DNA of 64,000 nucleotides from assembly GCA_030737875.1 (NCBI GenBank), contig CM060926.1:165179579-165243578 (forward strand). Reading direction: 5' to 3'. The DNA comes from Allium sativum. Lineage: Eukaryota > Streptophyta > Magnoliopsida > Asparagales > Amaryllidaceae. Every line of letters starts with the position of its first letter. Position 1 is the first letter of the stretch. Below, one piece after another: positions 25,161-34,226 of this stretch. The position numbers were made by a program, and so were the translations under genes. Below the pieces are notes generated by a model. The model was not told the DNA's origin, did no database searches, and worked only from the letters and a program-made list of their open reading frames with translations.

Positions 25161-26144
25161 CCATTTTGTAAGAACTAACGGGTTTTTAAAGAAAAAAAAA
25201 TTACAACTACAGTTCGCTCCAACTCTTTTCCATCTGGTCTTGACAGCCTAGATCTCTTTTGTTTGAGGAAATAAGGTACTAACATATATAAGTTTGGGTA
25301 CATACGTAATTTATATATGCATGTTAATAAAAAGAGTTGCATGCGTTGCAGCATACGTAAGGAGTACTCATGATACATTCAGGGTTGGGTTCACGATTAG
25401 TACGAGTTTGATATTGCACGCGAAAAGCTAAGTGTTGTCCGTCACTGATACGGAGCTATGAGAACTCAGCGGAGCGCAAAGAAGGTGAGAACACCGTGTT
25501 TTTAAGTTATATGATCTCTATATGTTGCATATATTCATAAAATATGGTAGATTTAAGACTTGATGCAAGTATGGTTAATCTTGTGTTGTGGAAACACCGC
25601 ATGCATTCGTATATAATATTACTATCGACATGTTTTGGTGCTTTAACGTGTACGTACGAAATATCGTTGTATACTTTTAAATGGAAGATATGTGTGGAAA
25701 TGTTGAGCGTCATTGAACACAACGCTATGCAAAATTTATTTGGTTGTTGTTAGTGATTGTCATGAATGATAGTGTTGCTTTATAATCGAATATTACGATT
25801 AAATTCGGTTGTGTCACACACCGTAGTTGTATGATATTTTTTTTTTCTTTTTCCATATAATAGACTCGAACCTCCTTGCCACATAAATAAAGATTTGATG
25901 ACTAAAAATCGATGCTTTGCAATTTAACTTGAATTGTGTTAATTAAATGTAAGGTCGGAAGTTCAAACATTAGTCGCAAAGGATATCGGGGTGAAGAAAA
26001 ATATGGTAGAAATTTAGAAATGGGATTGGAAATTTTATGTGACTTATGGATTTTTTATGAACACTTGATGCTATAACGGGCATTTGGAGGATATTGGATT
26101 ACTCGACCAGTTTGAGGTGAAGATTTGGAAATTTATAATAGAAA

Positions 26145-26149
26145 CTTAG
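26145..26149. repeat. TSD of G, left copy (CTTAG)
   Basis: It directly precedes TGTAACGACCCG and is repeated at 38866-38870 after CGTTTCA. Confidence 0.95.
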
Positions 26150-28524
26150 TGTAACGACCCGTATTTTTGGTAGTCAAATATTTAATTTAATTTATTATTT
26201 TAAATATTTATTTGGGATTTTGAATGGATTTAAAATATATATTCGTTTATATAGTAAAATTTTAAAGTTAATTTAATTATAATATAAATCGAGCTTGAAA
26301 TGGCGCTGCAGTTCGTAAAATAGAGTTTTGAACTTCAACTGGATGAACAAAGTCCGAAATATGTCGGATTTCTTTGAAACAAGAAACGTTTGAATCCATT
26401 AAACTGTATCTTTCTAATGAAAGTGAAAAATCAAGATTTCGTCTTGTAAATTGAAAGTTATGTCCAAATTAAATATTCAGGAAAAACAGCGGCATGTTCG
26501 TTTGTGGCTATAACGGTTATTTAACTATATTTAAATATCGGTCTTGAATTTGGACAAGGTTCTTTTGAGACATAGTTATAATTTAATTTTTAGAATTTTT
26601 CTGAAATTTATAATTAATGAAATATGCAATTTTTATTTGGAGTATTTTGCACCCTATATCGATATTTTGAGATTTCAAAATATAAGTTAAACTACCGATG
26701 TTATTATATTTTTGGGATCGTGGTACCTCGCTGGACGCGACAGTATTCTTACTTCTGTCTGTAGCAGCTGTGAATAAACGAACTACATATATAACTCATA
26801 GGAAATGCAAAACCGAAGTCATAAATAACAAAGGAAATAAACGCTGGCCTACCTTATCCTACTCCAGCATATTCAGGATTATAAATACTTGAATGGATTT
26901 ATTTAGACCAAGTTTCCCATCTTAACCCATATAAATTAGTTTACATTGATTAATATACTTCCGAAGAAGTCACGTAATCAGCATGGAGGAGGATGTATAG
27001 ATATTTATTTCGAATTCTGATGATCCAGTACATTATAATATATATATATATATACACACATGCATTGCAAAGCATGTCTACATTATACCTCACTACTGTT
27101 TGCCCTTACACGCTATTGCCTAGTAGCCTGCTCTTAGGAATGGGGGTACGAAAATACAACACAGCCCTAATACCAGCCTGGCAATGCAGAAGCACATGCC
27201 TGAGTTCCTTTTCCGTGTGAAACAAGCTAATTAAAACCGTGCACTGCAAGCTATTACCACTGTTACAACCGTGAGTACCAAGTAAGAGTTGGCGTGCGTG
27301 CCAAACTGTCTTCCACTTTAAATACATAGTATCTTCATTCTCGTTCTGAAACCTTAGAAGAAAAAGGAAAAACCAGAGAGAGGTGTCAAATGCGAAACCA
27401 TATAAAATTAAATATATAACGAAATCGCGAGTTTTATAGTTATTGAAATCCTGGGAGTATGCTCGTCGACCCAGTCAATCTTTTGTAAGGTTCGCATAAC
27501 TTTTTGATGCCCAGAAAAATCACCGAGCCCCTAGGGTTGATTGCCGCTCAATCCAGTGATGACTGGAGAGGATATCGAGGCTAGCACGACATTTGTTGAA
27601 GCGAGGCGCACACCTCAGCCAAATTTTGGAGTATCCAATTACAAGAAGATTCAATGATCACTGTTCATCATGGGTAGGGGTCCTAGAAACGCGGATCAAA
27701 TTGTGGAACCGGGTTCGACATCTGCATAACATGATCGGAGCTTTGATGGAGAAAGGAAGATGAATTAGCAATTGATTAATGGGGTTAATAGGAGATTTAA
27801 CTTATGCGTGTTGGAGTAGTGGGTGTCCAGGTTATATCAGCATGGTGATTTCGAACAGCAGGTGGGGAGGAGTTTTAAACAATGAAGGAGATTGAGTTGG
27901 TCAAAAAGCATGTTTTTGGAAGTTGTTGCAAAGTTCTAAAGGGGTCAAAGTTTGGACGTGATTGTTTAAGGAGGGGTGCAGCCGTTTTAAGATGAAGTAA
28001 CTGGCCAAAAGGATACCATCTGTCACCATGGTTTTACGGTGGGAAGCTCATCAGGGAAGTTCGATGGATGGGTTTGCTTGCAGAAGTGCGAACAGATTTT
28101 AAAAGAAAGGATGATGGATTTTGGTAACAACGTGAGCTACAGGGAAGAGCGATATACGGTAATAATGCTTACACATGGTTTATTAAGGTAATTAAAATTA
28201 GACTAAGGACAATAAAGGTGAAAATTAATATAATAATTAGTTAGTTATTAATTTAAACCAATTAAAGCTTATAATGCAGATAATTTTTTTCAATATATGT
28301 CAGTTCGTGGATTGGTTTTATTTTACAAGATGAAATTTGTTTTAAACAGACGGAGAGGAGAAGATGTCGGGAAAAGAGGCGTCAAACGCATGGTTAAGGA
28401 AATGGGGAAATTAGTTAAACGAACTGATGGAATCGCGAACTGGATCACTGAAAATTTCATAGAAAAATCAATCGCCTGTTTGATTATAAACGAATAAAAG
28501 CGGAACCGTCAACTACAAGACGAG

Positions 28525-28706
28525 GTGAGTAAACTCACTAGCTCCCTCTCGTTTATATTTTTATATATAAACGAGTTTTAAATATTTTATTAATGTGAAA
28601 TGGTTGCTTGGTTGAATAGTTGATAAATTGGTTGATATAATCACATCGTTGATTGATTTTTTCATTAATGCGATATTTTTGATGTTACTAACATCTGTGG
28701 ATGCAG
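28525..28706 (+). other. Candidate 182-base intron in G's 5' LTR
   Basis: It starts GAG|GTGAGTAA, a near-consensus donor. A TTACTAAC branch-point-like site lies at 28685-28692, and it ends GGATGCAG at 28706. The donor lies in a perfect inverted repeat GTGAGT-AA-ACTCAC. The same two ends occur in B and F. The short branch-to-acceptor distance (about 15 bases) is a point against it. Confidence 0.45.
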
Positions 28707-28718
28707 GGAAACAGGTTG

Positions 28719-28740
28719 GAGGGATCCAACTGGATCCCTC
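28719..28740 (+). other. Conserved stem-loop, G 5' LTR
   Basis: GAGGGATCC and GGATCCCTC pair perfectly around AACT, 12 bases after the acceptor-like site. F has a GU-wobble version and B a fully compensated A-T version of the same stem. Confidence 0.75.
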
Positions 28741-29334
28741 AACATTTTATTTACTGTTTTATTTGATAGTGATATATGTTATGCTACATTATCCATGGTT
28801 GAATTTGTGTGTTTGGTTTACCCTGGCCTTAGGAACCTGGTATTTTAGATACCGTAAAATATCATCGAATGTGAAAAAGGAAATTAGAATTTAAAAGCAG
28901 AGTTTATTTCCAAATTAGAAATAATTTCTTTTTCATTGAGTTGCAAATGGAAACCTATTCCATTGGGTAAACCAAGAAAAATGTTATAAATAAAGATATA
29001 AATTAAGTGGATCATTAACCAATGGATAAATTAAAAGGTGAGTTCAAATATGAATGTATATTTGAAAGTGAGTATCGGTTTTGAAACCAATATTTGGAAA
29101 TGGATCCGAATTTAGCAAATTACAGAGGAAAGTTTTAAATAAAGATTTTCAAATGCTTAAAATAAAAGAATAAATAGTTTAAAACAAGGAAATATTTTGC
29201 AAATAAAATGTATATAAAAAGGGGATTTATAGAAATCGAATTCAGTGGTTAGAAGAATGTATAGTTTATAAATATGTTTAAAGGAGCACTTGAATTGTTT
29301 AAATAAACAGAGTTTATAAATGAACAACGGAAGC

Positions 29335-29740
29335 GTGTGCGTCGCACACGGTATTTTATTCAAAACAGCAATCATAACGCTGTTGTTATAAGAAATGTTT
29401 TTTTTTAATTTTAAACAGCGGTTTTAATGCTGTCTTTGTAAGGAATGTTTTTATAAAACTAAACAGCAATTTTAGCGCTGTTGTTCTAATAGATGTTGTA
29501 AATCTATACAGCAATTTTAGACGCTGCTGTTATAATAAATGTTTTGGTAATTCTAAATAGCAATTTTAACGCTGCCGTTATAATAACTGTTTTAATAGCA
29601 ATCTTAATGCTATGGTTATGATAAGTGTTCTATAATGCTAGACAGCGGTTTTAACGCTGTTGTTGAAAGCAATGTTTTATAAACCAAACATTTGAAGACA
29701 ACAATTATAACGTTATCGTTATAATCAATATTTTTATAAA
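29335..29740. repeat. AACAGC/GCTGTT hairpin array, G 5' LTR
   Basis: It opens with GTGTGC-gtc-GCACAC (29335-29349). About seven units of 50-60 bp follow, of the form ACAGC-aattttaac-GCTGT then TTATAATAAATGTT. One unit near 29596 has changed both arms (ATAGC/GCTAT). It occupies the same LTR slot as the arrays of B, F and H. Confidence 0.82.
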
Positions 29741-30243
29741 GAAGGTGTGTTCGTAGATCAAATCCGAGAGTCGCGTAAGCGATATTTTGTTTAAAGTTGT
29801 GGGCTCTGACTATTTCAAAGTTAAGAATGTCATTCAGTTAAGGTCTGAGAGGTAATTATACCCCAACTTGACTAACTGCATTATTGACGGAGAAATGGTT
29901 AAGGCTCGATAACAAGGGTTGGTTAGTGATATCGTTAGTTAACGAATGATTTATGATTTGAGTTATAATAACGATGTTTATAACATCAGTTAATTCAAAG
30001 GATTTAGAAATGTTTTCTAACTGGAGTAAAGGATATTTTCTCAATAAAGGAATTATATATATTGGAAATGTTTCCCAATAATCAAGAGAGAAAATAGAGC
30101 TTTGAAAGAACGCAAAAGGTGGAAAATGGGAATTGGAAACGATAATGTAACAAAGAAGTAATATAAAAAGGGCCCAGTGTTGTTTGATGCTTGATTGATA
30201 GAATTTCCATTTGGAAATAGGACCGTTGATTGTATGGATGTTT

Positions 30244-30946
30244 CTTTGATAGTTAAATCACCGACTATCAAAGTTTTGTTTTTTTATATATACCTCTGTT
30301 GTCAATATGGAGAGACCGGGATCAGATTTGATATCTGAAAACCACTCCGTATTGGCGTAAGCGTTATGAAGCAACTCATGCTGAAGAAAGTTGAAGACGG
30401 AGTTATGCAAGGGCTATCCTGTTTACGGGATAGTGCCTTCGGTTTGTCCAGACCCAGGACAACTTGTATGGACGAGTGTCTGACAGAGTATTTCCAAAGG
30501 GGGTTACGTACGTTGATTACTTCAAACGTACGAAGTTGGTGGCATAGAAGGGAAACTTCTTTAGCCTAACAATCTGAGTATTTTTGTGGGAATCAATTAG
30601 TGATTTCCGATGGATCTGATGATGTGGCATTCAAAGTGAATGATGGCCAGATGTTCTGGAAGATAATTCAAACCTCAAGCCTCATCAACTCGGAATTGGA
30701 CAAAAATCGGGCAGGCAGCATGGCTATGTGGGTCGCACCCATTAGGATGTATGACCATCTATCTAGAAGAATTCCTTTTGCTTCTTAAATCTATCGATGC
30801 TGTCCCTTTTCGGGAGGCGGTTGCTGATCCCAACCGTCGGTGGTATACATTCGATACACTCAAGCGAAATGAGTGGTCGGTCATGTGTGGGCTGGGTTGC
30901 AAGATGTTCTTGTTGAACCCAGTGTATTCGTCTCTAGAGATACACT
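30244..30946 (+). other. Chain of perfect stem-loops, G 5' LTR
   Basis: Perfect inverted repeats follow one another: CTTTGATAGT/ACTATCAAAG (30244-30273), CTATCC/GGATAG (30414-30433), TTGTCC/GGACAA (30444-30462), CGTACGTT/AACGTACG (30507-30532), CATTC/GAATG, and AGTGTAT/ATACACT (30921-30946), which also contains the palindrome TCTCTAGAGA. Several have counterparts in B and F. The overlapping frames here (61-89 codons) are not gene-like. Confidence 0.65.
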
Positions 30947-31225
30947 ATCGGAAGGTGGTCCCATACCTTGTCATGTTGGAAACCCAATCTCCAATAAGCG
31001 CCCTACGGTTTCTGATTTAATATTATATATGGAGCGTGAGATGCAAGCGTTCCGCTAGATTCTATTTATTTGATGTAGACATTATTATAATAGCACTGGA
31101 TTTGATATCAAAATATTTTGGGTTATCGTAAGGTAAAAACCATCCGTGTTTATGTGTGGATTGGTCTTACGATTATCATTTCTTTCAAAAATATTTTGAA
31201 AGTTAAACAGATGGTTGGAGTTTAC

Positions 31226-31251
31226 TCACACCAGTCCCATGACTGACCCAG
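31226..31251 (+). other. Conserved CAGTC-box, G 5' LTR
   Basis: CACACCAGTCCCATGACTGA followed by CCCAGAG. CAGTC and GACTG pair around CCAT. About 30 bases later TTGGG-tg-CCCAA forms a second small hairpin. Confidence 0.85.
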
Positions 31252-31699
31252 AGTTTATTTTTGTTTGTTTTCCCTAAACTCTTGGGTGCCCAAATTTGTA
31301 CGGGCAGTCAAGTAGTCGGGATTTTTCAGATTCACTTGAAGGAGCTCGAAACAGGAGGCTTCACCAGTTAGCTATAGACTATCATATTTTCCGCTGTGTA
31401 CTATGTTGTATCTGGAAACAGGTGTTTATAACTGTTCCAAAGATAACTGTTGTGCTCTGATGATGGTATGTATATATACAGTTATTGTTTTATATTTCAA
31501 AAGTATGTTATCTAATATATTTCATTCGTTCCGCTGTGAGTTTGTGATCTTCGTTTTTCTTCTATTCTAATATTTCTTTCTTCCTAATTCTCACCCTCTA
31601 ACTTCTTTCTAATAATGATTCGTATTTCTGTGCAATTTGAGTAGGACGTGTGGTGTTATTAGTCGACTCAAAGGGTACGGATTTGCGGGTCGTTTCATT

Positions 31700-31711
31700 T
31701 GGTATCAGAGC
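31700..31711 (+). other. Primer-binding site of G
   Basis: TGGTATCAGAGC is complementary to the 3' end of plant initiator tRNA-Met. It lies two bases after the LTR end. Confidence 0.95.
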
Positions 31712-31739
31712 TGAAGGTTAAGTGATAACCTTGGCTCTG
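31706..31739 (+). other. Hairpin overlapping the PBS of G
   Basis: CAGAG (31706-31710) pairs with CTCTG (31735-31739), and AAGGTTA (31714-31720) with TAACCTT (31726-31732). The stem includes the 3' half of the primer-binding site. F has the same structure at 60718-60751. Confidence 0.75.
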
Positions 31740-33287
31740 TGGCGTAACTCAATAGAGATGGGGTTAGTAATACCCTAGATTGAGTGTGAGTGTATATATA
31801 TGAGCGCGTATTTGTAGATTTGATACAAAAATTGTTTTATATTGTGTTGACTGGTTTGTTGAGTGGTTTATGAATTCTGGTCGATATAGGAAGTACAACT
31901 GTATCGATAGGGGTTTCTAAACTCTCGAACAAAGTAATTCGACACAGTATTGTTTTAAGTGGGTAAATGAAATAAATTTACCAAAAAACTATTTTGATAT
32001 AAAAGAAATAATTTCTGAATTATTATGTATGGATGTATGGATTGTTATTACAATCAAATGGAATTATAAAATATTGAAACAGTTATATATAACCAAATAT
32101 AACTTGTATATGGGAAATATACATAAATAAGATGAACTGAAATTAAATTCAAACCAGAATTCGAATTCCGGGAGTTTAGAAATATTTTCTGAAGTATTTT
32201 AAAGGTAATATAGCATTACATGAAGGTATTTTTGAATGAAAATGATTTTTAATGAGTTTGAAAGTGATTAAGCACTGAAACCACTTCAGTGGCGAGAAAA
32301 TAATTCTGATAATGGACTGCAGCATTATCGGTATTCATTTTCAAGTTTCTGAGTGACGGATTGCTACCAGGGCAATTTAGGAATGAAAAGAAAAAAAAAT
32401 TGTTTAAAAAGGAAATGATGATTTAGAAATTCAAATGTTTTGAATTGAGTTGATTATAAATATGTGTATAAATATATATATGATTTCAAACTAATTTGAA
32501 ATAAAACCCGCGAATTTGAATTCTGAAATTTTTTAACTTGAAAAAGTTGAATAGATTGAAAATGGTCAAAATGTATCAAATGAATTGGGATTTAACTTAA
32601 GTTAAATAAAACTGGATTGAATTAGAAGTAATCCCGAATGAAATTAAGTATAGAGATGTTGAAATTCGAAATATTAAAATAGATTCGACTTATATTAAAC
32701 AAGGTGAATACTTATATTGTATGTCGTTAATTGGAGTTAAGTTATTTTTGAGCCCAAGCAGAATAAGAGGGTTGACTTTGGAAAATAGAACTCAGTTTGG
32801 ATTAGTGAATAAAAGTGATCCAATCAGAAGTTAAAGATCAAAGGTTGGATTGATTTGAAACCAACTGGAAATGGATATATGTATGCTGAGCAGAATGGAC
32901 GAAAGTGCAAGAGATAGAATTATGCCCGACAAAAAAGTACATGTTTACAATATTGTTTGGGTTGATGATTTTATGAGCCTATGAGGCAAGCCGATTGGCT
33001 TTTTGATTTTCTTTTGGACTGGAAAATGCCTAGAAAGGCGAGTTGTAGTTGTACCGATTGAGACGTGCAGAGAAGATGCTGCCGAAACTTTTCAGAATTT
33101 GAAGTGTTAGAAAATTTTCAGAATTTTTGAAAATTTTCGTTAGTAAGGATAAATAAATATTTTAATTAAAATAAATTGGTCCAGTTAAACTGAAGTTAAA
33201 AAGTGAACAAAAAGGATTTTTGGATCTAGTTAATAGGGTATGTAGCATCTTTTCTTACCTTAGCAATTTCGAGGACGAAATTATTTT

Positions 33288-33300
33288 AAGGGGGGAAGAA
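33288..33300 (+). other. Polypurine tract of G
   Basis: AAGGGGGGAAGAA directly precedes the 3' LTR start TGTAACGACCCG. Confidence 0.95.
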
Positions 33301-34182
33301 TGTAACGACCCGTATTTTTGGTAGTCAAATATTTAATTTAATTTATTATTTTAAATATTTATTTGGGATTTTGAATGGATTTAAAATATATATTCGTTTA
33401 TATAGTAAAATTTTAAAGTTAATTTAATTATAATATAAATCGAGCTTGAAATGGCGCTGCAGTTCGTAAAATAGAGTTTTGAACTTCAACTGGATGAACA
33501 AAGTCCGAAATAAGTCGGATTTCTTTGAAACAAGAAACGTTTGAATCCATTAAACTGTATCTTTCTAATGAAAGTGAAAAATCAAGATTTCGTCTTGTAA
33601 ATTGAAAGTTATGTCCAAATTAAATATTCAGGAAAAACAGCAGCATGTTCGTTTATGGCTATAACGGTTATTTAACTATATTTAAATATCGGTCTTGAAT
33701 TTGGACAAGGTTCTTTTGAGACATAGTTATAATTTAATTTTTAGAATTTTTCTGAAATTTATAATTAATTAAATATGCAATTTTTATTTGGAGTATTTTG
33801 CACCCTATATTGATATTTTGAGATTTCAAAATATAAGTTAAACTACCGATGTTATTATATTTTTGGGATCGTGGTACCTCGCTGGACGCGACAGTATTCT
33901 TACTTCTGTCTGTAGCAGCTGTGAATAAACGAACTACATATATAACTCATAGGAAATGCAAAACCGAAGTCATAAATAACAAAGGAAATAAACGCTGGCC
34001 TACCTTATCCTACTCCAGCATATTCAGGATTATAAATACTTGAATGGATTTATTTAGACCGAGTTTCCCATCTTAACCCATATAAATTAGTTTACATTGA
34101 TTAATATACTTCCGAAGAAGTCACGTAATCAGCATGGAGGAGGATGTATAGATATTTATTTCGAATTCTGATGATCCAGTAC

Positions 34183-34226
<44 letters not shown>

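Larger units (their letters stand above)
23720..26149 (+). mobile_element. J, left (sense-5') piece
   Basis: It holds the LTR start, an AT-rich upstream region, a GC-rich pyrimidine-rich leader (24530-25160) and the donor-like AAG|GTGAGAAC at 25485. Frames of 103 and 133 codons in the leader are proline- and threonine-rich and overlap in different phases, so they look like composition effects. It ends in CTTAG, the target of G. Confidence 0.9.
26150..31697 (+). mobile_element. 5' LTR of G (5548 bp)
   Basis: In sense order it holds a 5' region shared with B, F and E (AAACAAGAAACGTTTGAATC near 26380), a short TA tract (27037-27054) and a purine-rich leader (about 27480-28150). It then has the GTGAGT/ACTCAC donor-like hairpin (28525-28538), an acceptor-like site (28706), a covarying stem-loop (28719-28740), a GCTGTT hairpin array (29335-29740), a chain of stem-loops (30244-30946) and the CAGTC-box (31226-31251). 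Frames of 66 codons (28297) and 88 codons (28628, very hydrophobic) recur in the 3' LTR only because the LTRs are copies; I see no evidence that they are genes. Confidence 0.95.
31698..33300 (+). mobile_element. Internal domain of G, non-coding
   Basis: 1603 bp with no frame of 60 codons. It starts with the PBS and a hairpin (31706-31739). It shares sequence with F's internal domain, for example GTGACGGATTGCTAC near 32353 and TCGATAGGGGTTTC near 31904. The box TGCCCGACAAAAAAGTAC lies at 32922-32940. It ends with TTTCGAGGACGAAATTATTT, which would read F-E-D-E as in the last codons of many plant Ty3/gypsy pol genes, and then the polypurine tract. It most likely acts as a packaging and replication template. 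Confidence 0.9.

Noticed and set aside
26698..26892. 64-codon frame repeated exactly at 33849-34043
   Set aside because: Again an LTR duplicate; no recognisable domain and no counterpart in related LTRs.
28628..28894. 88-codon hydrophobic frame, perfectly repeated at 35794-36060
   Set aside because: Identity between the two is explained by the LTR pair of a young element. The frame begins inside a candidate intron, covers the stem-loop, and is not seen in F or B.
30244..30273. MITE or other DNA transposon termini
   Set aside because: The inverted repeat is a 30-base hairpin inside both LTRs of G with homologues in B and F and has no flanking duplication.
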